A stretch of DNA of 64,000 bases from UBA1926 sp002337215 (GCA_963973795.1 CAXBAF010000008.1:57104-121103), one strand, 5' to 3'. Counted from the stretch's first letter, positions 52,366 to 61,181 are shown. The notes: generated from the letters alone by a model not told the origin. Translations and numbers: made by a program.

Positions 52366-53085
52366 TCAGCACGCCTGCGGCTGGGGCGTGCGCTGTCGCA
52401 GGCGCTCGTACGCTGACTTGACGCGCACGAAGTGCTCTTGGGCGAGCTTGACGACGTCGGGCTCAACCCCGACGAGTCGGTCGGGGTGGTACTTGCGGCA
52501 GGCTGCTCTGTACGCGGCCTGGAGCTGCTCCCACGAGAAGCCGCGAGACAATCCAAGCAGCTCCAGATCCCTCTCAGCTGGGTTATCGCTTGGCTTCGGT
52601 GGCGGCTTCGACTCGGATCGCTGGTTCGAGCTGCCCCCGTTGAGGTGATCGATCGCGGCGTCGAGCTCCAGCTCAGCGTGCTCGTCGAAGTAGCCGTGCA
52701 CGGACGAGCTAAACCGCGTGTCTGGGTTACCTAGGACACAGAAGCCGACGTGGGTCACGCCTGCGTAGACCTGGTATACGACGACTAGGTGGATCGGGAG
52801 CTCGTTCCAGCGCAGGTCGCGGGCGCACGGCACGCGGGTGATGCCGCGGTCGCCGCGCCCGTAGAGCGACGAGCCGCGGGATTTGGTGTGCAGCGTGAAG
52901 CCGCGCCTCCGCAGGTGCGCGTCCATCTCGCGGCGGACCTCAGCGACAGGCCGGGGGACTCGGATCTCGCCGGCCCACTCGGGGCGCGCGGGGGTTTCTT
53001 GCTTGCGGCGGTTCTGGTCCCGCATGTGCTTGTACAGCGATCGGGCGGCCAAGCTGGCGACGACGAACGGGATGTGATGCATCAT
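52366..53085 (-). CDS. DnaJ-domain protein of the mobile element
   Basis: From ATG 53085 (AAGGAG 4-9 bases upstream) the protein has 239 residues. N-terminal residues 1-120 form a unique, mixed domain ('RGFTLHTKSRGSSLYGRG', 'HLVVVYQVYAGVTHVGFCVLG'). A J domain fills the C-terminus from about 175: 'RDLELLGLSRGFSWEQLQAAYRAA' and the Hsp70-stimulating 'YHPDRL'. It probably recruits the host DnaK for recombinase, replication or relaxase remodelling (inference). Confidence 0.82.
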   Translation of the reverse strand: MMHHIPFVVASLAARSLYKHMRDQNRRKQETPARPEWAGEIRVPRPVAEVRREMDAHLRRRGFTLHTKSRGSSLYGRGDRGITRVPCARDLRWNELPIHLVVVYQVYAGVTHVGFCVLGNPDTRFSSSVHGYFDEHAELELDAAIDHLNGGSSNQRSESKPPPKPSDNPAERDLELLGLSRGFSWEQLQAAYRAACRKYHPDRLVGVEPDVVKLAQEHFVRVKSAYERLRQRTPQPQAC

Positions 53086-53131
53086 GGGCTCCTTGGGTGA
53101 GGGTGGTTCTGGGTGGTGTGTTCCGTGGCGG

Positions 53132-53434
53132 TCAGTCGCGGTCGATCTCGGGCTCACGTTGCGGCTCGGGCGTTAGCTCCGGCGTCTCGCGCTCGATCTG
53201 GTCGAGGTGGGCCTGCAGCTGAGAGGGCGCGACGTTGTCTTTCGCCGGGCCCTCGCGTCCGCGTATGCCGTCGGCGATCTCCCCGGGCGTCCGGGTGAAG
53301 GCCATGCCGTACTCGGGGTGCTGCGCCGCTGTGCCGCTGGGATAAAGAGCGGCGGCAAGCTCGTGAGCGCCCTGGCGCAGGTGCGCCGACAGTACTTCCT
53401 TGCTCCTCAGATAATTCTCTCGTGGGGTCATCAT
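53132..53434 (-). CDS. Hypothetical small soluble protein
   Basis: The 100-residue protein starts 'MMTPRENYLRSKEVLSAHL' with AAAGGAG 7 bases before the ATG. It is charged, with no membrane segment or cysteine, and has a C-terminal acidic and Pro-rich tail ('ETPELTPEPQREPEIDRD'). No family recognised. The same strand carries the flanking membrane and DnaJ-domain genes. Confidence 0.65.
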   Translation of the reverse strand: MMTPRENYLRSKEVLSAHLRQGAHELAAALYPSGTAAQHPEYGMAFTRTPGEIADGIRGREGPAKDNVAPSQLQAHLDQIERETPELTPEPQREPEIDRD

Positions 53435-53466
53435 GGTGTGCTCCTTTCGTTGGTGGGTGACGGGCC

Positions 53467-54054
53467 TCAGCGGCCCGTGATGTCGCGGAACCGTTCCGCG
53501 TGGTGCTGCTGTTCGAGCCAGGCGTCGTGCATGGACATGAGCCGGTTGCGCTCGACGCCCTCGATGACCGAGGCGACGAGCGCCAAGCAGATCCCGGCGG
53601 TGATGAGGTAGCTCCCGAGCGGCTCGCTTACGGGCAGTATGAAGACGCCGATGCCGATCGTGAGCAGCGGCTCGTGCACGGCCTTGACGCGCCGCTCTCC
53701 AGCGCGCCGAAAGAACCGCTCCATGCGTGGCCGGCCGTTGTACCGGGTGTGGACGAGGTCGCCGCGCGATGCCATGAGGATGCTCTCGATGCGTGCGCGG
53801 CCCTGCATTACCAGGTAGAGCACCCAGAAAACGAAGATGGGCGTCGCGTCCTCGCCGGTCCAGAAGAACATCCACATCGGCACGGCGAAGAGGCCGATCG
53901 CGGCGGGCACACCGAAGTACCGACGACCGAACCGCGTCCGCAAGAAGACTTCGACGGGCGCGGCGATCGACTGCGCCGCGAGAACAAGAAACGCGAACGC
54001 GTTCTGGTAGTCCTCGATCGGCGTCCAGCCCTTGGGCTCTGGTTGGTCAGGCAC
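53467..54054 (-). CDS. Membrane protein, possible subunit of the TraG-like coupling protein
   Basis: From GTG 54054 (AGGAG 8 bases before, start overlaps the TraG-like gene by 8 bases) the protein has 195 residues with at least four hydrophobic segments: 'AFAFLVLAAQSIAAPVEVFL', 'FGVPAAIGLFAVPMWMFFW', 'PIFVFWVLYLVM' and two near the C-terminus. The ATPase next to it lacks its own membrane part, so this may anchor it at the membrane (inference). It ends 'HAERFRDITGR'. Confidence 0.68.
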   Translation of the reverse strand: MPDQPEPKGWTPIEDYQNAFAFLVLAAQSIAAPVEVFLRTRFGRRYFGVPAAIGLFAVPMWMFFWTGEDATPIFVFWVLYLVMQGRARIESILMASRGDLVHTRYNGRPRMERFFRRAGERRVKAVHEPLLTIGIGVFILPVSEPLGSYLITAGICLALVASVIEGVERNRLMSMHDAWLEQQHHAERFRDITGR

Positions 54055-55528
54055 GGCGGGGCTCCTGGGGGATGCGGGCTCTGATCCAAGTGTGCCCGTT
54101 CGGGAAGGCCCGGCCGCCCTGGTAGACGATCGCCTCGGTGACGCAGTGCGGCGGGCCGCCACGCGCGAGGCCGTTGATGTCCGCGGCCTGCAGTTCGTGC
54201 TCCCACGACTCGCTGAAGCCGGAGGACTGGCCGGTGTCGACGCCGAAGAGCGGCGCGAGCCAGTTGGCATCCCGGTCCTGGTTCCCGTTCATGACGAGCT
54301 GGCGTGACCGACCGATGAGCTGCTGCATGTACTCGACCGTGCGCACGTCGGTCTGCTGGTGGCAGATCCGTGTTTGCAGGTTTGTCAGCAGGCTGTGCAC
54401 CTTTGGCTCGGCGCTCGGACCACCGAGGGCCTCGACCAGGCCGCTCACCGACTGGGTCGCAAAGATGCATGCGGTGCGCGTGCTCCGGGCGATGGCCTGG
54501 AAGCGTTGGTCCTCTTCGACCAAGAGCATCTGGGCCTCGTCCGCCATGATGAACGTCGGCCGGGCGTTCTTGGTCGTGTCGCGGCGGGCGTGGGCCCGCT
54601 GCCACATCAGCTTGAGCACTATCTGAACGAGCTGACCAATTTCTCTGTACACCAATACTGGGAAGTCAGCGATGATGATCTTGCCCTCGTACATCATCGA
54701 CGGTGAGACGTTCGGCTTGGGCGAGCTGAGCATGTCGCGGGCAGCACCGCGACTGAGCATGTCGGTCGCGGAGGTCAACGTCGACTGCACGACGCTACGT
54801 GTGCGGCTCGACAACGCCGGCCACTCGTGCAGGAAGTACGACAGCGCCAGGTCGAAGTCGGCGCGCTGCGAGGGCAGCTTCTCCGCCGCGTCGGTCTTCT
54901 CCAGGCACTCGCCACAAAATGTGTTCCTCCATTCGCCGCTCTGGATCTGCTCGATGCTGCGAGGGGCCGAGACGATGAGCCTGTGTAGATTCGGGAGGGT
55001 CACGGGCTCGCCCGAGAAGACCAGGACGAGCAGGGCGTTGCGGGCGAGCCGGCTGGACTCCAGCCGGAAATACCGCTCGTTATCCCCACCCGACGATGAT
55101 CTGCCTCCGCGCTCGGCGAGCTCGGTTGTGGTCATGATGAGCGCGGTCAGGTTCTCGATTAGGCCTGCAGGACTCTTGGCGTGCGCCATCTCATCGGCGA
55201 TGAAGTTGTACCTGAGCAAATGGTCTGGAGAGAAGACCATGAGGTCGTCAAGCCGGCCTGCGGCGCGGACGTGATCGGTGTAGGTCTGCCGGTCCTCGGG
55301 TTTGACCGTCAGGTAAAGTCCCCCGTAGCCGGCGCGCAGCATGGCCAGCGAGATCGCCGCCATTGACCCGGAGGTCTTTCCGGACCCCGTACTCCCGAAT
55401 CCCATCACGCCCATGAAGGAGTCGCCGATGGACCAGGGGGCCCCGGCGGTCCACTCCAGCAGCGTTGCCGAGGGGTCCCACCGGTCGAGGGCAGGCTTGG
55501 ACTTTCGGCGTGAAAGTAGGCGAATCAC
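54047..55528 (-). CDS. VirD4/TraG-family DNA-coupling ATPase, soluble form
   Basis: From GTG 55528 (overlapping the ParB stop as GTGA) the protein has 493 residues. Walker A 'GFGSTGSGKTSG' (Lys51), Walker B 'FIMADE' (about 326-331), 'ATQSVSGLVEALGG' and 'LLTNLQTRICHQQTD' mark the type IV coupling protein/TraD-TraG superfamily, which feeds relaxase-bound DNA to the transfer channel. Unlike usual coupling proteins there is no N-terminal membrane region; a separate four-span protein is encoded next to it. A 'CGEC' pair is also present. Confidence 0.88.
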   Translation of the reverse strand: MIRLLSRRKSKPALDRWDPSATLLEWTAGAPWSIGDSFMGVMGFGSTGSGKTSGSMAAISLAMLRAGYGGLYLTVKPEDRQTYTDHVRAAGRLDDLMVFSPDHLLRYNFIADEMAHAKSPAGLIENLTALIMTTTELAERGGRSSSGGDNERYFRLESSRLARNALLVLVFSGEPVTLPNLHRLIVSAPRSIEQIQSGEWRNTFCGECLEKTDAAEKLPSQRADFDLALSYFLHEWPALSSRTRSVVQSTLTSATDMLSRGAARDMLSSPKPNVSPSMMYEGKIIIADFPVLVYREIGQLVQIVLKLMWQRAHARRDTTKNARPTFIMADEAQMLLVEEDQRFQAIARSTRTACIFATQSVSGLVEALGGPSAEPKVHSLLTNLQTRICHQQTDVRTVEYMQQLIGRSRQLVMNGNQDRDANWLAPLFGVDTGQSSGFSESWEHELQAADINGLARGGPPHCVTEAIVYQGGRAFPNGHTWIRARIPQEPRRA

Positions 55529-56382
55529 GGCGTGGCTCCCTTGGGTTTGGCGGGCTTTGAGTCCGCGGCTCTTGCTTGGTCGCGCAGGGCGCTGGTGAAC
55601 GTGGTCAACGTGATGCCCTGTTGCTTTGCCTTGCGTGCCTTGGTGAGCAGCTGCTCGAGCCACTCCGTGACGGTGTCGAGCGAGAGGTCGCTGTTGCCCA
55701 CGAACGTGATCGTCTGGCCTCGTGCGAGCGTGGCGGTGACGCGTGTGCCGCGGCGGGTCTCTTCCGCCCGTTTGAAACGCCCGCGTTTGCGCGCGAGCGC
55801 GTCGCGCGTGAGCCTGTTGCCGAGGGCTTCGTCGGCGAGCCGGTCGCGCTCCTCAGGAGGAAGCGTCGCGAGCCGGTAGCCGATGTCCGGCCCGAGCTCG
55901 CCCGAGGCGATCCGTTCCTGCAGCGACTCAGGTAGGTCGAGCAAGCGCAGCGACCGCGACACGGTCGCGGGTGACAGGCCGACGACCCGAGCCACCGCCT
56001 CCCGGGTGAGGTTGGTCTCTTCGATCAGGGCGCGGAGGCCGCGGGCGCGGTCCAGAGGTGTCAGGTCGGCCCGGGCCATGTTGGCGGCCAGCTGCCGCCC
56101 CAGGCACCGGGCCGTGTCGTCCGGGTTGTCCACGAGCAGCGCAGGGATCTCGCAGTACCCGAGCAGATCGAGGGCGCGGAGTCGTCGCTCGCCGTCAATG
56201 AGCAGGAACCCCTCGTCGGTCGCGGCGCACAACAGCGGCTGCTGCAGGCCGACCTCGCCGATGCTCCCCGCCAGCGCGTCCAGCTCGGCGGGGGTGAAGA
56301 CCGTGCGGACCTGCGGGCGCACGATGATGTCGGTGCGCTTGAGCGTGACAAGTTTGTGTGAATCGGTGGCGGTCGGGCTCAT
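55525..56382 (-). CDS. ParB/Spo0J family DNA-binding protein
   Basis: The 285-residue protein has the ParB N-terminal CTPase-type domain ('VRPQVRTVFTPAELDALAGSI', 'LLCAATDEGFLLIDGERRLRAL') and a helix-turn-helix ('TREAVARVVGLSPATVSRSLRLLDLP'). Its start overlaps the DUF1232 gene by 4 bases and its end overlaps the TraG-like gene. No ParA is adjacent; the element's ParA lies 6 kb away with a different partner, so this ParB may instead act as a regulator or partition with a distant ParA. Confidence 0.9.
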   Translation of the reverse strand: MSPTATDSHKLVTLKRTDIIVRPQVRTVFTPAELDALAGSIGEVGLQQPLLCAATDEGFLLIDGERRLRALDLLGYCEIPALLVDNPDDTARCLGRQLAANMARADLTPLDRARGLRALIEETNLTREAVARVVGLSPATVSRSLRLLDLPESLQERIASGELGPDIGYRLATLPPEERDRLADEALGNRLTRDALARKRGRFKRAEETRRGTRVTATLARGQTITFVGNSDLSLDTVTEWLEQLLTKARKAKQQGITLTTFTSALRDQARAADSKPAKPKGATP

Positions 56383-56684
56383 CGCGCACCTCCATGCGCG
56401 GTGTTGCGCACTGGGACGGCATCAGAGGGTGGCGTGTCCATGATGTCGGCGTCAGCAGTGCGACCGGACGCGAGCGTGGGGCTGCACCAGACCTTGACGA
56501 GCAAGAAGAGCGCGACTCCATCGTCGAGCACTCCGAAGGGCAGGAGCACGTCGGGGACGAGATCGACGAAACTGACCAAATACACGAGAGTGATCAGCGT
56601 CAGCTTGAGCTTCTTGCCGACTGTGAAGCCCGTCTCGCATTGATCGATCAGGCGTCGTACTGGCTTTGGTAGCGGTATGGCCAC
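56379..56684 (-). CDS. DUF1232 (YkvA-like) membrane protein
   Basis: The 101-residue protein contains 'LVSFVDLVPDVLLPFGVLDDG', the DUF1232 signature, with two hydrophobic stretches. It begins the operon with ParB and the coupling ATPase (4-base overlaps), which is an unusual setting for this domain. Function of DUF1232 is unknown; some members lie near toxins or membrane stress genes. Confidence 0.78.
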   Translation of the reverse strand: MAIPLPKPVRRLIDQCETGFTVGKKLKLTLITLVYLVSFVDLVPDVLLPFGVLDDGVALFLLVKVWCSPTLASGRTADADIMDTPPSDAVPVRNTAHGGAR

Positions 56685-57155
56685 TGGACGTTCTCCAATC
56701 TGCCCACTGCGCGATCTCCCCGTCCGAGAGAGTTAGGTGCCGGGGCGCCGGCACATGCGGGCAAGGAATATGGAGCCGAGAGTGGCCATACGGCGCGATC
56801 ATCAAGAACTTAATGTGGCGGTAGGTCGTGAATGACCAGAACTGACCCTTGCGGCGTTCAAACGGATGCCTCGCGACTTTGGTTCGGGCACGTGCAACGC
56901 GTTCAAGAACGCGTTTTGCGAGCATGGACGGCTCCACGTTGCGCATGGAACTGAGGCTCGGAGCACACAGCCCGTTCGGGTACGTCTCGGCCGACCGTAT
57001 GGCTTTAGCTCGCCGGACCCGTTACCGAGGCCGACGCCGCGGTAGTAGCGGCCTGCCTATCCGATAGCGTCAAGTCGCATGCAAGTGATGCTTGCGCCAA
57101 CCATGCGTATGTGGTACAGCTGCTGTCTGATTTGTAGCAAGCTGATTTGTGAGGG
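56685..57155. other. Intergenic region before DUF1232-ParB operon
   Basis: 471 bases with no well-supported gene; a long minus-strand frame here has unlikely composition. It contains a perfect 20-bp palindrome (56896-56915) that may be a protein-binding site. The promoter of the operon is expected here. Confidence 0.5.
56896..56915. repeat. Perfect 20-bp palindrome, candidate parS or operator
   Basis: AACGCGTTC-AA-GAACGCGTT reads the same on both strands except for the centre. It lies 212 bases upstream of the DUF1232-ParB operon. ParB-binding sites and autoregulatory operators of similar symmetry are common, but binding is not shown. Confidence 0.55.
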
Positions 57156-57644
57156 GTGATGAATGGCGATCGCGATCGAGTTGCAAAGACCGCTGAGAAG
57201 GTGACGCGAGACGTGAGAGACCGGCTGCGTGAGGTATTGACCGATGCCGAGCTTCCCTTTGGGGATGTGATGGCACTGTCCGAACAAGTGCATGGTGCGA
57301 TACGGACTGAGATCCTCGATGCAGTAAAGCATCGCGTCAGAAGCGGATCGCATCGTGAAGCCTTGGGTACGTACGAGGCAAAGGCCGACTTCGCCACATG
57401 GCTGAATCGCGAACTGAGACATGCCGGGCTTGCCATTCAGTGCCCAAAAACATCGAAGCCCACGTTTCTTGAGGTCGTTCGAGCACCCGTTCCGGAACGG
57501 GGTCGTTTCCGATTTGACCACATGGATTCACGGGGTATCCATCACCAGACACTTTCAAGCGTTGTTCTACCGGAGCTCGACTTCGTGAACGATCCAACAG
57601 TTCGGCCGGCCGGCAGGCGGCGAGAGGGTGGTCGAGAGAGGTAA
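57156..57644 (+). CDS. Hypothetical protein
   Basis: The 162-residue protein may start at GTG 57156 or the next codon ATG. It has a helix-rich N-terminal part ('TRDVRDRLREVLTDAELPFGD'), 'HREALGTYEAKADFATWLNREL' and a basic tail ('RPAGRRREGGRER'). No family recognised. It is the only plus-strand gene between 50.7 and 61.1 kb and is convergent with the next gene. Confidence 0.5.
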   Translation: MMNGDRDRVAKTAEKVTRDVRDRLREVLTDAELPFGDVMALSEQVHGAIRTEILDAVKHRVRSGSHREALGTYEAKADFATWLNRELRHAGLAIQCPKTSKPTFLEVVRAPVPERGRFRFDHMDSRGIHHQTLSSVVLPELDFVNDPTVRPAGRRREGGRER

Positions 57645-57691
57645 CGCCATGAGCGACCAAGTGGCCTGCCGGACTCGAGTAGAAGGCGATG

Positions 57692-57733
57692 CTCAAGACC
57701 ATAATTCTGACTGTTTGGCCAACTGATCTTGAG
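57692..57733 (+). terminator. Possible bidirectional terminator between convergent genes
   Basis: CTCAAGA (57692-57698) and TCTTGAG (57727-57733) can pair across a 28-base loop between the convergent genes ending at 57644 and 57750; GGTGCTTTT follows on the plus strand. The stem is short, so this is weak. Confidence 0.3.
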
Positions 57734-57749
57734 GGTGCTTTTGCTGCGA

Positions 57750-58148
57750 TTAGTCGTGCCATGCGATCGAGTCGATGCTGACCTGGTTCGACGCGGTCAT
57801 CTCAGCGTGGTCCGACTCGCGGACCCAGGGCACGCGGTGGCAGATCAAGCCGTCGAATAAGCTCGGCAAGCCATGCTCTTGGCTTCGCAGACCGGAGCCG
57901 GAGATCGTGACCTTGCGGCCGGGCAGGTGCAGAGTGATTCCGGACTCGGGGACGAGCTCGACGCGCTCGATCCAGGCGTAGCCGACCGCGAGCACGTGGC
58001 CGTCCTTGCGCCGCAGTTCGAGCATGATGGACCGGTCGCGGACGCCGCGGAGCCAGCCGAAGCAGCCGAGGTCTTCGGTCTCGGCTTCCTTAGACTCGCC
58101 GTCCGCGGACGGACGCCGCGCGTACTTGTCGATCAGGCTATCGCTCAT
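57750..58148 (-). CDS. Small protein downstream of the relaxase
   Basis: The 132-residue protein ('MSDSLIDKYARRPSADGESK', 'CFGWLRGVRDRSIMLELRRK', 'AWIERVELVPESGITLHLPG') overlaps the end of the relaxase gene by 11 bases and is clearly its operon partner. Beta-rich pattern in the second half; no named family. It may be a relaxase accessory protein (inference). Confidence 0.7.
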   Translation of the reverse strand: MSDSLIDKYARRPSADGESKEAETEDLGCFGWLRGVRDRSIMLELRRKDGHVLAVGYAWIERVELVPESGITLHLPGRKVTISGSGLRSQEHGLPSLFDGLICHRVPWVRESDHAEMTASNQVSIDSIAWHD

Positions 58149-60813
58149 AGCTCGCTCCCTCGCGGCTGGTGCGCTCGTGCTCGCGCGGTGTGGTTCGGAT
58201 CTCCGCTTCGCGCTGCTCGGCGAGCCGGTCGAGCACGACACGGCGGTGGTTCTCGCTGAGGCCGGCTACGAGCTCGGTGGCGCTGAGGCGATCGTCGCCC
58301 CGCTTGACGGCGTCGAGCAGCTGGTGCTTGTCGTCGGTAAACACGAGCGCCTGCGTGCGGGCCCGCGAGGCGCTCACGTAGAACTGCTCCCGGGACGAGG
58401 CGGCGAGCGACCGTGAGGACTGACCGATCAGCACGCGGTCGACCGTCTTGCCCTGGCTGGCGTGGCTCGTGACCACGAACCCGTGCGTCAGGTGCCCGTA
58501 GTCCGCGGGGAGGGTCTTGGTCGCGCGGCGTCGCCGTTTGTCGAGCCCGCCGACGATGATGCCCCCCTCGGGCGTGAAGCCCTGGACGCGGTAGAGGTCG
58601 CCGTTGCTCAGGGGCTTATCGTCGAGCGAGCGGCCGTTGCGGGTGATGCGTAGCCGATCACCCAGCGCGAGCTCGATGCGGGACTGCCGGTAGACCGTGA
58701 ACCGCTCGGCGAGCTCGAACGGGACCTCTGCCGGTCCGACGATCAGGCGCTCGCCCTTGCGGTGCCCAGTGGCGTTCTGGTGGAAGACGAGCACGTCGCC
58801 CGGTTGGTAGCTCGCGGGGTCGCGTTTCTGGCCCAAGGTCAAGTTCGCGGGGATGAGCTCGGGGACATTCCGTGCATCGCCCGACAGCAGCCCGTGCTCG
58901 CGTAGCGCGGCCCGGATCGCGCGGGTGATGCGGTTGCCCTCGGCGTGCGTGGGGGAGACCACCAGCGTGCTCGCGCCGCTGGCGACCGAGTCGGCGTACG
59001 CGGTGGCGAGTGCATCGTCCCGGCGGTCGTCGTCGATCTCGTGGATCCAGCCGAGCTCGTCAAGCCGCTCGAAGCCCTTGGCCGTGCGGCCCTCGCTCAG
59101 GTCCTCGATCGCTGCCTTGTAGCGGTCCTTCTGACGTTGGATGGCCTTGATATCGGCGGGGTGCAGGCCCGCTTCGTCTTCAAGCAGGCGGAGCGCCGAG
59201 CCGCGCTCAACCGGGCCGTGCTGGCGCTCGTCACCGACGAGCAGCACGCGGGCATCCTGACTGTCGGCAAGATCAAAGAGCGCATTCATTGTGCGGACGC
59301 CGACGAGGCCCGCCTCGTCGACCAGGACGAGCGATCCGCGGATCTTCTCCTGGAGCTTCGGGTTGGCGAGCAGCGCGGCGACCGTGTCGGCGTCGTCAAA
59401 GCCCTCGGATCGGAGCACTCCGCGGCTCGCGCCCGTGGAGGGCGCGAAAGCGTGGATGGTCACGCCCGCCGCCTCGGCGGCCTCGCGGACTTCTTGCATG
59501 GCGGAGGTCTTGCCCGCGCCGGCGGCCCCGCGGACGATGGTGACGCGGTCGCGGGAGTGCAGGATGTGCCGCACGGCGTCCTTCTGCTGGTCGTTGAGCC
59601 ATTCGCGGTGAAAGGTGATTTCGTCAGTCGTGCATGGGCGGCACGCGCCGCGTCCCTCCCGCGCGAACGCGAGCATGCGGGACTCCTCTTCGAGGGCCTG
59701 CTGCGTGGTCACAAGCTTCTGACCATCACGCTCGGCGTGGACGAGATCCTGCAAGCTCGTCAGCTTTTCGATCGTCTCGCGGCTGGACCTGCCGACGCCC
59801 TGCTTCAGCGCCTCGGCCAGCAGCGTGCGCTCGGGCAGGACGCTGGCCCGCTCGAAGACGTGCTCCATGATGCGCGCGACGGCTTCCTTCGCGGCGGTGT
59901 CGTCCTCGGCGATCGGACCGCGGCCGACGCGGCCCGCGAGTGCTTGCAAACGCTCGGACTCGGCGTCGGTCAGGCGTGAGCGCCAGGCGGATTTCAGATC
60001 TGGCATGGTCAACTCGGCGGCTTTCGACGAGCGGGTACGTGCGCCCAGCTCCGACTTAGCTTCGGGGTTGGTGATACCCTTGTCTCTAGCGGCCTGCTCG
60101 ATGAGCGCCGTCCGACGCGAGAACTTCTCCATCGTGGCCGGGTCCAGACCCGCGAGCTCCCAGCCCTTGGCGGTGCGCCGGGTCGCCAGTCCGAGTTCCT
60201 CGAGCCGGCGGGCCAGGCGGGCGTGGAAGACCGCCTCGAAGTAGGGCGCGTCCCGCTTGATGTCGCCGAGCTGGGCCGCTTTCCAGCGGGACTCCTCGTG
60301 GTCGTAGGTCGCGTTGAACGCGAAGCAGTGCGCGTGCAGGTGGGGGTCGGGCAGCCCGTCCACAGGCCTCGCCGTGAAGTGCGTGAACTCGCCCCAGGCG
60401 AGGTTGCCTGTGACGCGATCCTCGTTGCGTCCTTTGGAGCGCACGCGGGCCTTGGCTTCCGCCTCGATGTCCTCCATCGTGGCCCGGACCGAGTCGCGGA
60501 AGGCGTCGAGCACGCGGTCATCCCGCGTCAGGCCATAGAGCAACGAAACGCTCTTGGGCGCGTGGAAGTTCAGGTCGTAGCCGACGCGGCGATCGGCCTT
60601 GCGGCGGACCGTGAGCGGCTCGCCCGTGTCGGGGCGGAGGTTGTCGCAGAGGCGGTCCCAGTCGTCGTGCTCGACAGTGCCGGTCAGCCCGAGCATCGCG
60701 GCTCCCTTGCCCCGCCAGAAGCCGACGAGCTCCTGGCCCTGGGTGTAGTAGTCCGCAGTGCTGTAGTACGACTTCGCTCTGCCGCTGTTGTTGTTCTGAG
60801 TGATGCGCAGCAT
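58138..60813 (-). CDS. MobF-family relaxase/helicase (TraI/TrwC-like)
   Basis: From ATG 60813 the protein has 891 residues. N-terminal TrwC domain: active-site tyrosines in 'SYYSTADYYTQ' (Tyr16/17/22/23), 'HAPKSVSLLYGL', and the metal triad 'HLHAH' (His158/160/162). C-terminal superfamily 1 helicase: Walker A 'RGAAGAGKTSAM' (about 428-440), 'LVDEAG' (about 497-502), and 'VVTSHASQGKTVDRV'. It nicks the oriT strand, stays bound to its 5' end and unwinds DNA during mobilisation. A candidate oriT lies just upstream. Confidence 0.95.
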   Translation of the reverse strand: MLRITQNNNSGRAKSYYSTADYYTQGQELVGFWRGKGAAMLGLTGTVEHDDWDRLCDNLRPDTGEPLTVRRKADRRVGYDLNFHAPKSVSLLYGLTRDDRVLDAFRDSVRATMEDIEAEAKARVRSKGRNEDRVTGNLAWGEFTHFTARPVDGLPDPHLHAHCFAFNATYDHEESRWKAAQLGDIKRDAPYFEAVFHARLARRLEELGLATRRTAKGWELAGLDPATMEKFSRRTALIEQAARDKGITNPEAKSELGARTRSSKAAELTMPDLKSAWRSRLTDAESERLQALAGRVGRGPIAEDDTAAKEAVARIMEHVFERASVLPERTLLAEALKQGVGRSSRETIEKLTSLQDLVHAERDGQKLVTTQQALEEESRMLAFAREGRGACRPCTTDEITFHREWLNDQQKDAVRHILHSRDRVTIVRGAAGAGKTSAMQEVREAAEAAGVTIHAFAPSTGASRGVLRSEGFDDADTVAALLANPKLQEKIRGSLVLVDEAGLVGVRTMNALFDLADSQDARVLLVGDERQHGPVERGSALRLLEDEAGLHPADIKAIQRQKDRYKAAIEDLSEGRTAKGFERLDELGWIHEIDDDRRDDALATAYADSVASGASTLVVSPTHAEGNRITRAIRAALREHGLLSGDARNVPELIPANLTLGQKRDPASYQPGDVLVFHQNATGHRKGERLIVGPAEVPFELAERFTVYRQSRIELALGDRLRITRNGRSLDDKPLSNGDLYRVQGFTPEGGIIVGGLDKRRRRATKTLPADYGHLTHGFVVTSHASQGKTVDRVLIGQSSRSLAASSREQFYVSASRARTQALVFTDDKHQLLDAVKRGDDRLSATELVAGLSENHRRVVLDRLAEQREAEIRTTPREHERTSREGASYER

Positions 60814-61181
60814 CCGTTCACCTTGACACACAAACCTTGCCATCCGGTAAACACGCACCCCCAACGGCGAGCGCACGCGCCCCGATCGCACGGCTACGCC
60901 GGGCTCGGTAAACGGTTGCGGTGTGGTTGCCGGTATTTGGCGGCTGTCTGCAACTCGGTGGTCACGCGTCTCCGTTGGAGCGTCACACCGCCGCGCGTCC
61001 CTCCGACGGCACGGTGAAGCCGCGTCGGGCCGGATCAAGCTGCCAAGGCCGCTTTCCGCAAGCGGAAGCCTTCGGCCTTTCGCTTGACCGGTGCGCTGCG
61101 CCCCGCCATCCGCGGCTTCGAGGTGAGTGCCATCGGGACGCGGTGGGCGTGTCCCACAACACCAACCGAGGAGACTCAATC
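60814..61181. other. Candidate oriT region upstream of the relaxase gene
   Basis: 368 bases between divergent genes. GGTGTGGTTGC (60920-60930) resembles the nic core of the F plasmid (GGTGTGGTGC) and lies 107 bases from the relaxase start. CGGTAAAC is repeated at 60845 and 60906. A strong structure lies at 61045-61079, with nested stems AAGGCC/GGCCTT, CCGCTT/AAGCGG and GCC-TTC-GGC. MobF elements usually keep oriT next to the relaxase gene; no test of nicking is possible here. Confidence 0.5.

Noticed and set aside
56452..56946. Minus-strand 164-residue frame overlapping the DUF1232 gene
   Set aside because: It overlaps a recognised gene in another frame, and the non-overlapping part shows no domain, convincing codon pattern or ribosome-binding site.
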